Below, piece by piece: positions 17,099 to 26,263 of a stretch of DNA of 64,000 nucleotides. The DNA lies in NCBI GenBank assembly GCA_018993155.1, contig JAGKSX010000083.1, positions 1 through 64,000 on the forward strand, read 5' to 3'. Source of the DNA: Hydrogenophaga sp. GTDB lineage: Bacteria > Pseudomonadota > Gammaproteobacteria > Burkholderiales > Burkholderiaceae_C. The number at the start of each line of letters is the position of its first letter. The stretch's first letter is position 1. The notes beneath the pieces were generated by a model, which was not told the DNA's origin, searched no databases, and saw only the letters and a list, made by a program, of their open reading frames with translations. Made by a program: the position numbers and the translations under genes.

Positions 17099-18649
17099 TC
17101 AGGCGAACAAGCCCTTGTACTGATCCCGAAGAAGGTTCTTCTGCACCTTCCCCATGGTATTGCGCGGCAGCTCCGCCACCACCACACAGCGCTTGGGGAT
17201 CTTGAAGTTGGCCAGCCGCGCCTTGAGGGAAGAGACCACCTCATCGGGCTTCACCGAAGCCCCGGGCTTGGCGATCACCACCGCCACCCCCACCTCGCCG
17301 AAGTCCGGGTGCGGCACGCCCACCACCGCACTCTCGGCCACGCCCGGCATCTCGTTGATGTAGCCCTCGATCTCGGCCGGGTAGACGTTGTACCCCCCGG
17401 AAATGATCAGGTCCTTGCTGCGCCCGACGATGCTCACATAGCCCCGCTCGTCGATGCGGCCCACGTCGCCGGTCTTGAAGAAGCCGTCCGCAGTGAACTC
17501 CTCGGCGGTCTTCTCGGGCATGCGCCAGTAGCCCTTGAACACATTCGGCCCGCGCACCTGGATCGCACCGATCTCGCCCACCGGCACCGCCTTCGTGTCC
17601 TCGTCCACCACCCGCAGTTCGTTGCCCGGCAGAGGAAAGCCCACCGTCCCGCCGCGCCGCTCGCTCGCGCCGCCAAAGCGCGCGTCCGCCGCATAGGGGT
17701 TGGAGGTGATCATCACCGTCTCGCTCATGCCGTAACGCTCCAGGATGGTGTGGCCCGTGCGGGTTTTCCACTCCTCGAAGGTCTCGATCAGCAAGGGCGC
17801 GGAGCCCGAGATGAACAGGCGCATGTGGGCCACCTGCTGCTTCGTGAGGCCTGGCTCGGCGAGCAGGCGCACGTACAGCGTGGGCACGCCCATGAACACC
17901 GTCGCGCGCGGGAACAGCTCCAGCACCGCGCGCGGCTCGAACTTGTTGAGCCACAACATGGGGCTGCCGTTGATCAGCGCGCCGTGGATGGCCACGAACA
18001 GGCCGTGCACGTGGAAGATCGGCAGCGCGTGGATCAGCACGTCGCCCGGCTTCCAGCCCCAGTACTCGCGCAGCACTTGCGCGTTGCTCAGCATGTTGCC
18101 GTGCGACAGCATCGCGCCTTTGCTGCGCCCGGTGGTGCCGCTGGTGTAGATGATCACGCCCAGGTCTTCGGCGCGGTTGTGCGCCGGGGTGTGCTCGGCG
18201 CTGTGGTGCGCGGCGCGCTCCAGCAGGCTGCCGGTGCGGTCGTCGCCCAGCGTGAACACATGGCGCGTGCCGGCCTTGAAGGCGATCTTGGAGACCCAGC
18301 CGAAGTTGGCCGGGCTGCAGACCACCACGGCGGGCTCGGCGTTGCCGATGAAGTACTCGATCTCACCGGCCTGGTAGGCCGTGTTGAGCGGCAGGAACAC
18401 ATGGCCCGCGCGCAAGGTGGCGAGGTACAGCACCAAGGCCTCGACCGACTTCTCCACCTGCACCGCGATGCGCGAGCCTTCGGGCAGCTTCATCGAATCG
18501 AGCAGGTTGGCCATCATGGCGCTGGCGCGGTCCAGGTCGCGCCAGGAGTAGCGCAGGCCGGCATGGGCGCCGCCCACCGTCTCCACGGCGGTGCTGTCGA
18601 GGTCGGCGGGAAAGGCCGCGCGCAACGCGGCGTACAGGTTGTGGTTCAT
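17099..18649 (-). CDS. matB: Malonyl-CoA synthetase (AMP-forming)
   Basis: A 516-residue ANL-superfamily acyl-CoA synthetase that activates malonate with ATP and CoA. The P-loop motif is YTSGTTGRSKG; GYWRMPEKT, the aspartate in FFKTGDVG and the C-terminal lysine motif NTMGKVQK are also present. The specific call rests on similarity in layout to MatB and on the operon, which also encodes malonyl-CoA decarboxylase and a tricarboxylate-type receptor. The start is ATG 18649; an upstream open frame is a shadow of the preceding gene. Confidence 0.9.
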   Translation of the reverse strand: MNHNLYAALRAAFPADLDSTAVETVGGAHAGLRYSWRDLDRASAMMANLLDSMKLPEGSRIAVQVEKSVEALVLYLATLRAGHVFLPLNTAYQAGEIEYFIGNAEPAVVVCSPANFGWVSKIAFKAGTRHVFTLGDDRTGSLLERAAHHSAEHTPAHNRAEDLGVIIYTSGTTGRSKGAMLSHGNMLSNAQVLREYWGWKPGDVLIHALPIFHVHGLFVAIHGALINGSPMLWLNKFEPRAVLELFPRATVFMGVPTLYVRLLAEPGLTKQQVAHMRLFISGSAPLLIETFEEWKTRTGHTILERYGMSETVMITSNPYAADARFGGASERRGGTVGFPLPGNELRVVDEDTKAVPVGEIGAIQVRGPNVFKGYWRMPEKTAEEFTADGFFKTGDVGRIDERGYVSIVGRSKDLIISGGYNVYPAEIEGYINEMPGVAESAVVGVPHPDFGEVGVAVVIAKPGASVKPDEVVSSLKARLANFKIPKRCVVVAELPRNTMGKVQKNLLRDQYKGLFA

Positions 18650-18681
18650 GGTGTGGGAACGCAACGAAGAGAAGAAGGGAT

Positions 18682-19449
18682 TCAGAAAACGGGTTGGCGC
18701 TTGGCCAGGAAGGCGGCAATGCCTTCGCGGTGTTCGGCCTGGGCGGCGTAATGGTAGGCCTGCTCGACCACCGCCTGCACCGGCTGGCCCGCGCCGAGCG
18801 CGCGCAGGGTCTGCTTGTTCTGGCGCGCGGCCTGCGGCGCCAGGCGCGCGATCCGCTGCGCGCGGACCTGCACCTCGTTGGCCAGGCCGGCATCGGGCCG
18901 CACCGCTTGCAGGAAGCCGCGCGCCTTCATCTCGTGCGCGTCGAGCACGGCGGCTTCCAGCAGCATCTCGCGCGCGCTCGCCAGGCCGACCTCGCGCGCC
19001 ACCAGTTCGGCTTCGCGCGGGGCCATGGGAAAGCCCAGGCGGGCAATCGGCGCACCGAACCGCGCGCCCTCGCCGGCCACGCGGATGTCGCAGCAGCTCG
19101 CGATCTCCACGCCCGCGCCCATGCAGTTGCCCTCGATCTGCGCCAGCAGCGGCAGGTCGCAAGCCAGCATGGCGCCCAGACCGCCCCACACGTCGTTCTC
19201 GTGGAAGTCGCGCAGCGCGTCGGCATCGAAGCGAAAGCCCGGGTACTCGGCGATGTCGCCACCGGCGCAGAAGTGCCCGCCCTCGCCCGCCACGATCACA
19301 CCGCGCAACTCGGTGCGCGCCTGCAACTCGGTGAAGACCGCCTTCAGCTCGCGCCACATCGCGCGCGACATGGCGTTGAACTTGCCCGGGTGGGACAGCG
19401 TCACGCGCGCCAGCGCGTGATCGATGGCCAGGTGGACCCGGCCGCTCAT
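18682..19449 (-). CDS. Enoyl-CoA hydratase/isomerase-family protein of the malonate operon
   Basis: A 255-residue crotonase-fold protein with the oxyanion-hole motifs HFCAGGDIAEY and EGNCMGAGVEIA. Crotonase proteins can hydrate, isomerise, decarboxylate or thioesterify acyl-CoAs, so the reaction is uncertain; in this operon a malonyl-CoA-related role is plausible. The ATG at 19449 overlaps the stop of the receptor gene (ATGA); a further 13 upstream residues in the open frame are unlikely to be used. Confidence 0.88.
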   Translation of the reverse strand: MSGRVHLAIDHALARVTLSHPGKFNAMSRAMWRELKAVFTELQARTELRGVIVAGEGGHFCAGGDIAEYPGFRFDADALRDFHENDVWGGLGAMLACDLPLLAQIEGNCMGAGVEIASCCDIRVAGEGARFGAPIARLGFPMAPREAELVAREVGLASAREMLLEAAVLDAHEMKARGFLQAVRPDAGLANEVQVRAQRIARLAPQAARQNKQTLRALGAGQPVQAVVEQAYHYAAQAEHREGIAAFLAKRQPVF

Positions 19450-20432
19450 TCGAGCGTGGCGCCCGAGGCCTTGACCACCTGCGCCCACTTCTGGATTTCG
19501 CCCTTGACGAAGGCATCGAACTGCGGGCCGCTCACGTTGGCGAATTCCGCACCCTGGTTGGCCCAGACCGCTTTCGCTTCGTCCGTGCTCACGGCCTTGC
19601 GGATTTCATCGATCGCGCCTTTCTGCGCGTCGGCCGGCGTGCCCTTGGGTGCCCAGACGCCGTACCAGGTGGTCACGTTGTAGTCGGGCAGGCCCATCTC
19701 GGCCGCGCAGGGCACGTCCGGCAAGGCCGGGCTGCGCTGCTTGCCCGACACCATCAGTGCCTTGATGCGCCCGCCCTTGATGTGCGCGGCCGACGAGCCC
19801 AGGCCGTCGAACATCACGTCCACCTGGCCAGCGATCAGGTCGTTGAGCGCCGGTCCCGCGCCGCGGTAGGGAATGTGGGTGATGAAAGTCTTGGTCTGCT
19901 GCTTGAAGAGTTCGCCCGCGAGGTGGTGCGAGGTGCCGCTGCCGGCCGAGGCGTAGTTGAGCTTGCCCGGGTTGGCCTTGGCCATGGCGAGGAACTCCTT
20001 GAAGTTGGCGGAGGTCACGCGCTTGGGGTTGACCACCACCACCTGCGGCACGCTGGCCACCAGGATCAGCGGCACCATGTCTTTTTCGATGTCGTAGTCG
20101 AGTTTGGGGTACATGCTGGGCGCGATCGCATGGTGCACCGCGCCCATGAACAAGGTGTAGCCGTCGGGCGCGGCCTTGGCCGCGATGCTGGCGCCCAGCG
20201 TGCCGCCCGCACCGCCCCGGTTGTCGATCACCAGGCTCTTGCCCGAGAGCCGGGCGAACTGCGCGGCCATGGGCCGCGCGAACGCGTCGGTGCCGCCCCC
20301 GGCCGGGAACGGCACGATCAGGGTCACCGGCTTGGTGGGCCAGGTCGACTGGGCATGGCCCGCCGTGGCGTAGAGGGCGGCGCCGGCCACGGCCGTGCGA
20401 AGGATGTCTCGTCGATTCAGGCTCTCGGTCAT
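19446..20432 (-). CDS. Tripartite tricarboxylate transporter receptor (Bug/TctC family)
   Basis: A 328-residue periplasmic solute-binding protein. The N-terminus carries a Tat-like motif (NRRDILRT) before a hydrophobic stretch ending AGHAQS, and the mature part begins WPTKPVTLIVPFPAGG, the Bug-family hallmark. ATG 20432 has AAGGAG upstream. In this operon the ligand is probably malonate. No TctA/TctB membrane components are adjacent, as is common for Bug proteins, so the transporter partner must be encoded elsewhere or the protein acts as a sensor. Confidence 0.92.
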   Translation of the reverse strand: MTESLNRRDILRTAVAGAALYATAGHAQSTWPTKPVTLIVPFPAGGGTDAFARPMAAQFARLSGKSLVIDNRGGAGGTLGASIAAKAAPDGYTLFMGAVHHAIAPSMYPKLDYDIEKDMVPLILVASVPQVVVVNPKRVTSANFKEFLAMAKANPGKLNYASAGSGTSHHLAGELFKQQTKTFITHIPYRGAGPALNDLIAGQVDVMFDGLGSSAAHIKGGRIKALMVSGKQRSPALPDVPCAAEMGLPDYNVTTWYGVWAPKGTPADAQKGAIDEIRKAVSTDEAKAVWANQGAEFANVSGPQFDAFVKGEIQKWAQVVKASGATLE

Positions 20433-20464
20433 GCTGTTGTCTCCTTGTGGTTGAAATGGCGGCT

Positions 20465-21796
20465 TCAAAGATAGAGGTCCTTGATGGCCGCGGCTATCGG
20501 GATCTTTCCCTGCGCGAGCGAGGCGCGGTGCTTGTCCAGTCGCTTGAGATCGTAGAGGTAGTTCACCATCAGGCCGTAGGACTGTTTCAGCCCCTTGGCC
20601 GACGGATCGGCAGCCCAGTTCAGGCGCTCGACCCGCGCGCCGTTGCCCAGGTGGAAACGCGCCACCGGGTCCAGCGGCTTGCCTTCGTTCAGTTCGTCGC
20701 CCAGATAACGCGCGGCCCAGCCCATGAGCGCCCGGCGCTCGGGCGCGTTTTCGGCCAGTTCGTCCACGCGCTCCCAGGCCTTGAGCATCTCGGCCGGGGC
20801 GTTCTTCGTGAGCCAGCCACGCAGGGCCGGAATGGGCGAAAGGGTGGCGAAGGTCTTGAGGCGGGGGAACTCCTGCTTGAGCGTCTCGACCACGCGTTTG
20901 ATGAGCGAGTCCCCGAAGCTCACGCCCTTGAGGCCGGTCTGCGTGTTGCTGATCGAATAGAAGATGGCGGTGGTGGCCTTGCCCAGGTCGGCGGGCGCGG
21001 CCGCCTCGTCGAGCAGCGGCGTGATGCTGGCGGCGATCTCGTTCATCAGCGCCACCTCCACGAAGATCAGCGGTTCCTCGGGCAGGCGCGGGTGGAAGAA
21101 GCCGTAGCAGCGGCGGTCGCTGTCGAGCCGGTTCTTCACGTCGGCCCAGCTGCGGATGTCGTGCACCGCTTCGTACTTGATGAGCTTTTCGACCAGCGAG
21201 GCCGGCGAATCCCAGGTGATGCGGCGCAGGTCGAGAAAGCCCACGTCGAACCAGGTGGAGAACATGTACTCCATCTCCACATCCAGCGCGAACAGGCGCT
21301 TGTCGCTGCGCAGCTGCGGCTGCAGCTCGGCGCGCATGTCCACCAGGAAGCGCACGCCCTCGGGGTTGGCGCTGAAGCGCTGCAGCAGGCGGCGCCGGGG
21401 CGAGACGGTGGCGCGCCGGTAGAGCACCTCGGCCGCGGCCTCGTCGGGCGTGCCCACGGCGGCGGCGAACTGGGCCTGCGCCTTCTTGACGCGCTGGGGA
21501 TCGGCCACGAAGCGCTCGCTCATGAGCAGCCAGAGGTCGCGCCGCTGCGGCGGCGAGGCGCTGGCGTACCAGTCCATCATGGCCTGCGCGCGGCGCCCGC
21601 CCTCGACCTCGCTCACCAGCGGGTCCACGATGGCCTGCAGGTCCCGCAGGGACTGGCGCAGCATGCGCGGCGACATGGCCTCTTCGTCCAGCCGCAAAGT
21701 GGCATCGAGCCGCTCCTGGGTCGAGCGCGGGCCAGCGGTTTTCACCGTCGGGCGCAGCAGGGAGACGCCTTGCGCCAGCCAGTCGGGTGGGGTCAT
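20465..21796 (-). CDS. matA: Malonyl-CoA decarboxylase
   Basis: A 443-residue MCD-family enzyme that converts malonyl-CoA to acetyl-CoA and CO2. Family landmarks include the GCN5-like catalytic region with PIPALRGWL and the helical N-terminal domain. ATG 21796 overlaps the stop of the GntR gene (ATGA), so the operon is translationally coupled from regulator to decarboxylase. Together with matB this converts malonate to acetyl-CoA. Confidence 0.92.
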   Translation of the reverse strand: MTPPDWLAQGVSLLRPTVKTAGPRSTQERLDATLRLDEEAMSPRMLRQSLRDLQAIVDPLVSEVEGGRRAQAMMDWYASASPPQRRDLWLLMSERFVADPQRVKKAQAQFAAAVGTPDEAAAEVLYRRATVSPRRRLLQRFSANPEGVRFLVDMRAELQPQLRSDKRLFALDVEMEYMFSTWFDVGFLDLRRITWDSPASLVEKLIKYEAVHDIRSWADVKNRLDSDRRCYGFFHPRLPEEPLIFVEVALMNEIAASITPLLDEAAAPADLGKATTAIFYSISNTQTGLKGVSFGDSLIKRVVETLKQEFPRLKTFATLSPIPALRGWLTKNAPAEMLKAWERVDELAENAPERRALMGWAARYLGDELNEGKPLDPVARFHLGNGARVERLNWAADPSAKGLKQSYGLMVNYLYDLKRLDKHRASLAQGKIPIAAAIKDLYL

Positions 21797-22452
21797 GCCG
21801 AAAGCCTCGATGTCTGATTGCGGGCCAGTTCCCGCAAGGCCACGCGCTGGCGCGTGAGGTGGGTGCGCATGGCGGCTTCGGCGCCCTCGGCGTCGCGCGC
21901 CTTGAGCGCGGCGAACACCGCCATGTGCTCGGACAGGCTCTGGTCCAGCCGCCCCGGCGCGTGAAGCTGTTGCAGGCGCGCGAGCTTGACGATCTTGCGC
22001 AGGTCGCCGATCACCTGGGCCAGCCAGCGGTTGTTCGCCAGCGTGATGATGGCCTCGTGGATCTTGAAGTTGGCGTCGTAATACTCGTTGATGAGCCGGG
22101 CCCGGGCGCTGCGGTTGAGGCGGTCGTGCAGTTGCTCCAGGGCGGCCAGGTCGGCATCGCTCGCGTTGTTCGCGGCCTCGAAGGCGCACCGGCCTTCAAG
22201 CAGCGCGATGACAGGAAAGATCTCGTCAAGATCGCGCTCGGTGACCTCGCTCACGAAACAGCCGCGCCGGGGTTCGTGCCGCACCAGGCCTTCGGCGGTC
22301 AGCACCTTCAGGGCTTCGCGCAGCGGCGTGCGCGAGATGGCCAGTTCCGCGCACAGCGCGGGTTCGTCAACGAAGCTGCCCGGGGCGAGCGCCCCCGCGA
22401 AGATGCGCTCGCGCAGCTTCGTGGCCACTTCGTCATGCAGGGAATTGAGCAT
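21793..22452 (-). CDS. GntR-family (FadR/FCD) regulator of the malonate operon
   Basis: A 219-residue regulator with an N-terminal winged helix (REALKVLTAEGLV) and a helical FCD ligand domain with the metal-binding His pattern. It is the first gene of the operon and probably represses it until malonate or malonyl-CoA appears, as MatR does in other bacteria; the ligand is inferred. A palindrome 24 bases upstream of the start (22476-22489) is the likely operator. Confidence 0.88.
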   Translation of the reverse strand: MLNSLHDEVATKLRERIFAGALAPGSFVDEPALCAELAISRTPLREALKVLTAEGLVRHEPRRGCFVSEVTERDLDEIFPVIALLEGRCAFEAANNASDADLAALEQLHDRLNRSARARLINEYYDANFKIHEAIITLANNRWLAQVIGDLRKIVKLARLQQLHAPGRLDQSLSEHMAVFAALKARDAEGAEAAMRTHLTRQRVALRELARNQTSRLSA

Positions 22453-22475
22453 GGGTCGCTTGCAAAATTATCTGT

Positions 22476-22489
22476 AATTACACGTAATT
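22476..22489. promoter_or_regulatory. Candidate operator of the malonate operon
   Basis: AATTA-CACG-TAATT is a perfect inverted repeat, partly overlapping a second one (TTA-TCTG-TAA, 22468-22477). Short AT-rich symmetric sites just upstream of an FCD-type GntR gene are typical autoregulatory operators. Confidence 0.55.
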
Positions 22490-23121
22490 CTAAAACCATC
22501 CATCGCACCCCCGACACCCGGACTTACCCGAAGCACCGCCGAGGTCGGGGCCTGCGTGGCGGCGGCTCGGCATCCCGGGTTGCCGGCCATTTCGCCCATC
22601 GATGCAATCGGACGTCCATTCCCATGCAAATTTTTGCATTCCGGGACATGCCGCGTCCGTCCTCTTCTTCCAACCACGACCATTTGGTCAAAATACCAGA
22701 TTCAATTACCTTGCATTGCCTGCGCAATACCTCACGGCAATTGCATCAAACCGAATTAATAGGCGGTGCAAACCCCTGACTTTCCTTCATTATCCAATCG
22801 CCCCGTCGATAGGATTGTCAGATCGAAGCGAATCCGTCTGGCAATCACCCCAACGGGGTGAACACCGCGGGAACGCAGCACCACGGCGCGCTCTGGGGTC
22901 AACGGCCAAAAGCGTGCAGGGAATGTTGGATTGTCTTTCCGGTGTCGCATCGGATTGGCTTTCATGCAAGGAGGTTGAATTATCGAAACCACCCATCCGC
23001 CCTCACCGATTAACCGCTCGGTGATGAAAACCAAGGGCCTCATTTCTAGCCGATCGGCCATGCCGATCAATTGACAGTCGATCCAAAGTTCTCAATCCAG
23101 TTTTCCCTACAGGAGTTCATC
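22490..23121. other. 632-bp non-coding region upstream of the Tad locus
   Basis: No credible gene is seen on either strand. The region is noticeably less GC-rich than its surroundings. It holds a perfect 7-bp inverted repeat TCACCCC-AAC-GGGGTGA (22845-22861), without a T-run, and a TTGACA word at 23071-23076 that could be the -35 box of the flp promoter, though no good -10 follows. It must contain the control signals for both the malonate operon and the Tad locus. Confidence 0.5.
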
Positions 23122-23316
23122 ATGAAAGCAGCCATCACCCGTTTCCTGCGCGACGAAGAAGGCGCCACCGCAATCGAATACGGCATCATCGCCGGCCTCA
23201 TGGCGGTCATCCTGCTCGCGGTGTTCACCGGCGAGAACGGCGTCCAGGACACGTTGAACGCCATCTTCGCGAACGTGCGCACGGTGGCCACCACCGGCAC
23301 CAGCGGCACCCCCTGA
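23122..23316 (+). CDS. flp: Flp-type pilin
   Basis: The 64-residue pilin precursor starts at ATG 23122 after GGAG. A short basic leader ends in EEG, followed by ATAIEYGIIAGLMAVI, the Flp signature: the prepilin peptidase cuts after the Gly, and Glu/Tyr follow at mature positions 5 and 6. The single hydrophobic helix forms the pilus core. It is the structural subunit of the surface fibre built by the twelve genes downstream, and is used for adhesion and biofilm in other bacteria. Confidence 0.95.
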   Translation: MKAAITRFLRDEEGATAIEYGIIAGLMAVILLAVFTGENGVQDTLNAIFANVRTVATTGTSGTP

Positions 23317-23350
23317 TCCCTCTCACCCACCAGCCCCAAGGTCCTGTGCC

Positions 23351-23833
23351 ATGAAACTGGTCCTGCTGCTCTGGCTGCTGATCGCCATCGTTCACGATGG
23401 CCTCGAGCGCCGGGTGCGCAACGGGCTGGTGCTGGCGGGCATCGCGCTGGCGCTGCTCGCCCTGGCCCTGGACCTGCAGCCCTTCGGCCTGACCTGGCCG
23501 CAGGCCCTGCTGGGCGGTGCCACCGCGTTCGGCGGCCTGCTCTGTTTCTATGCCTTCGGGCTCATGGGCGCGGGCGACGTCAAGTTCGCGGGCGCCCTGG
23601 GCCTGTGGGTGGGCCTGCAGCCGCTGCTGCCCATCTGGGTCGCCGCCAGCCTGCTGGCCGGCCTGCATGGCCTGCTCTGGCTCGCGCTGCAGCGTTGGCC
23701 CCTGGCGCCACGCCTGGCACTGGCACTCTCGGGCCGGCCGCGTGGCACCGGTTTGCGCGCACGCCCGATCCCCCTGGCGGCGTATCTCGCCGCCTCGACC
23801 ATCGCCTTCATGGCCTGGCGCGCTGGCGGCTGA
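23351..23833 (+). CDS. tadV: Prepilin peptidase of the Tad system
   Basis: A 160-residue A24-family membrane aspartic peptidase (CpaA/TadV). The second catalytic aspartate is in GAGDVKF, and the first is in the HDGLERRVRN segment near the N-terminus. It lacks the extra methyltransferase domain of PilD, as usual for the Tad type. It removes the leader from Flp and the pseudopilins TadE and TadF. It lies 34 bases after flp. Confidence 0.93.
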   Translation: MKLVLLLWLLIAIVHDGLERRVRNGLVLAGIALALLALALDLQPFGLTWPQALLGGATAFGGLLCFYAFGLMGAGDVKFAGALGLWVGLQPLLPIWVAASLLAGLHGLLWLALQRWPLAPRLALALSGRPRGTGLRARPIPLAAYLAASTIAFMAWRAGG

Positions 23834-23875
23834 AGCGCCGCAGGCACCGACCCATCCCTTCAAAGGCCCGACACC

Positions 23876-24838
23876 ATGATCCGATTCACCCAAATCATCG
23901 CTGGCGTCCTGGTGTTGCTGGCGCTCTTGTTGATCGGCTATGCGTGGATGCTCAGCCGCAAACCACCCCCGCCCGTGGCTGCCCCGCAGCCGGTGGCGCA
24001 GCTCGCGCCGGCCGAGGCCACCTTCCCCGTGGTGGTGGCCACCAAACCGCTGCCGGCGGGCCAGGCCATCGAAGCCGGCGCGCTGCGCGTGGCGCAACTC
24101 ACCATCAACCCGGCCGGCGCCTTCATGACGGTGGCCGAGGCGGTCGGCCGCGTGCCGGTGTTCGACCTGGGCACCGGCGCCCCGCTGCTCGAAAACCAGC
24201 TGGTCTCCGGCCTGGCCCTGCGCCTGGAACCCGGCGAACGCGCCGTGGCCGTGAAGGCCGACGAGGTCATGGGCGTGGCCAACAGCGTGCGCCCGGGCGA
24301 TTTCGTCGATGTGTTCTTCGCCCTCAAGGCCGACGGCCGGGACGTGGACCGCAGCCAGTCGCGCCTGCTGCTGGCGCGCAAGCGCGTGCTGGCCTTCGGC
24401 ACGGCATCGGTGGACGGCATGCCCACCAGCGGCGAGGGCCGGGGCGGCCAGAAACCCCAGGCAGGCAACCAGCAGCCCGCGCGCACCGCCGTGCTCGCCG
24501 TGCCGGTGGAAGACGTGAACCGGCTCGCGCTGGGCGAGGCCAACGGTCGCCTGCTGCTGGCGCTGCGCCACCCGAACGACACCGCCGAACCCGATCCCAC
24601 CCTGTTCGCCGAACTGCAGACCGCCTTGCAGCCGGCCCGCCGCAACGGCGGCGCGCTCACCGGCATGGACCGCGCGCTTGCCGGCCTGACCACCCAGGAC
24701 CTCGCGGCCGGTGGCAGCGCCCGCCGGCCGGCGCAGCCCGGCATTGCCGTGCCCCGCGCGGTGCTGGCAACCGCGGCCCCCACGGGCCACGAGGTCGAGA
24801 TCATCCGCGGCGACCGCCGCGACACCGTGCGCTACTGA
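23876..24838 (+). CDS. rcpC: Flp pilus assembly protein RcpC/CpaB
   Basis: A 320-residue protein with one N-terminal membrane helix, then an SAF domain (VVVATKPLPAGQAIEAG) and the RcpC/CpaB domain (VKADEVMGVANSVRPGDFVDVF). It is periplasmic and thought to act with the secretin RcpA at the outer membrane. Confidence 0.93.
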   Translation: MIRFTQIIAGVLVLLALLLIGYAWMLSRKPPPPVAAPQPVAQLAPAEATFPVVVATKPLPAGQAIEAGALRVAQLTINPAGAFMTVAEAVGRVPVFDLGTGAPLLENQLVSGLALRLEPGERAVAVKADEVMGVANSVRPGDFVDVFFALKADGRDVDRSQSRLLLARKRVLAFGTASVDGMPTSGEGRGGQKPQAGNQQPARTAVLAVPVEDVNRLALGEANGRLLLALRHPNDTAEPDPTLFAELQTALQPARRNGGALTGMDRALAGLTTQDLAAGGSARRPAQPGIAVPRAVLATAAPTGHEVEIIRGDRRDTVRY

Positions 24839-24870
24839 GACCACGCGCGTCAACCCACCAGGTGCTCCGC

Positions 24871-26247
24871 ATGATGTTCAAGCCCACACCCCGCCCCCTT
24901 CCCCGGCCTTCTCGCTGGCCGCGCCTGGCGCTGCTGGCGGGCCTGTTGATCACCGCCACCTCGGGTGGCCTGTTCGCGCAACCGGCGAGCGACGCATCGG
25001 CCAGCGCAGGCACCACCCGGCCCCTGCGGCTGACCGCGGGCACTCAGCAGGAACTGGTGATCGACAAAGGTGTGGACCGCATCGCCATTGCCAACGAGCA
25101 GGTCGCCTCGGTCATGGTCACGCGCAAGGCGCGCGGGGCGTCGGGTGCAGCGGGCGCGCGCCTCATCATCACCGGCAAGGCCCCTGGCAGCACCTCGCTG
25201 CTGGTGTGGGAGCGGGGCAGCGACGCCGCCACCACCTACACCGTCCACGTGCAGCGCGACGCCGCCGTGCTGCAGGGCGCCTTCCCGACAGCCGCCGAGC
25301 ACCAGCAGGCGCGCGAGGCGGCCCTCGCGCTGCAGCCCGACAAGGCCCCGCTGGCCGACCGCGCCACCCTGAGCGTCAAAAGCCAGACCGTGCAGGTCGA
25401 AGTCAAGATCGTGGAATTCAACAAGCGCGTGCTCAAGCAGGCCGGGCTCAACCTCTTCAGCACCGCACCGAACAAGCATGGCTTCAGCTTCGGTGTGTTC
25501 TCGCCCAGCACGCTCACATCGGCCAGCTTCGAACCCAACGGCGTGATCAAGGGCGAGGCAACTTCGCCGCTGGCCCAGGCCTTCGGCCTGCTGATGAACT
25601 TCGGCAAGGCCAACATCGGCCTGAACCTGGGCCTGCTCGAAGGCAACGGCCTGGCCCGCGTGCTGGCCGAGCCCACGCTGGTGGCGCTCTCGGGCCAGAG
25701 CGCGAACTTCCTCGCCGGGGGCGAGATTCCGGTGCCTGTGGCGCAAGGCCTGGGCACCACCAGCATCGAATACAAGCCCTTCGGCATCGGGTTGACCGTC
25801 TCGCCCACGGTGCTGTCCAACCAGCGCATCGTGCTCAAGGTGGCGCCCGAGGCGAGCGACCTCGATTACACCAACGCCGTCACGCTCAGCGGTGTCGCCG
25901 TGCCCGCGATCACCACGCGCCGCGCCGACACCACGGTCGAACTCGGCGACGGCGAGAGCTTCGTGATCGGTGGACTGGTCAGCCGCACCACCACCTCCAG
26001 CGTGGACAAGGTGCCCATGCTCGGCGACCTGCCGGTGCTGGGCACGATGTTCAAGCGCCAGGACTACCTGCAGAACGAACGCGAACTGGTGATCGTGGTC
26101 ACGCCCCACCTCGTCAAGCCGTTCGCCCAGGGCACGCAGGTGGATGCGGCGCTGCCCGGGCGCACCGAACAGCGCGAGCCCGCCTTCTGGCGCGGCTTCG
26201 TCGTGGGCAACGGGGCCGACGACGCCCTGCCCGGTTTTTCCCGGTGA
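24871..26247 (+). CDS. rcpA: Outer-membrane secretin of the Tad system (RcpA/CpaC)
   Basis: A 458-residue protein with a cleavable signal, an N-terminal pilus/secretin N0/BON-like domain with the repeated hydrophobic pattern and a C-terminal secretin domain. The conserved ends VPMLGDLPVLGTMFK and ELVIVVTPHLVKP are clear. It forms the outer-membrane ring through which the Flp fibre leaves the cell. ATG 24871 is followed by a second in-frame ATG at 24874. Confidence 0.95.
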   Translation: MMFKPTPRPLPRPSRWPRLALLAGLLITATSGGLFAQPASDASASAGTTRPLRLTAGTQQELVIDKGVDRIAIANEQVASVMVTRKARGASGAAGARLIITGKAPGSTSLLVWERGSDAATTYTVHVQRDAAVLQGAFPTAAEHQQAREAALALQPDKAPLADRATLSVKSQTVQVEVKIVEFNKRVLKQAGLNLFSTAPNKHGFSFGVFSPSTLTSASFEPNGVIKGEATSPLAQAFGLLMNFGKANIGLNLGLLEGNGLARVLAEPTLVALSGQSANFLAGGEIPVPVAQGLGTTSIEYKPFGIGLTVSPTVLSNQRIVLKVAPEASDLDYTNAVTLSGVAVPAITTRRADTTVELGDGESFVIGGLVSRTTTSSVDKVPMLGDLPVLGTMFKRQDYLQNERELVIVVTPHLVKPFAQGTQVDAALPGRTEQREPAFWRGFVVGNGADDALPGFSR

Positions 26248-26263
26248 CGCCCGGCCTACCGCC

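Noticed and set aside
22700..22900. c-di-GMP (GEMM) riboswitch upstream of flp
   Set aside because: A GCAAACC word is present but the conserved GEMM core and paired helices are not.
22950..22980. Sigma-54 promoter before flp
   Set aside because: The TTGGC...TGCA words are too close: the GG-to-GC spacing is 7 bases rather than 10.
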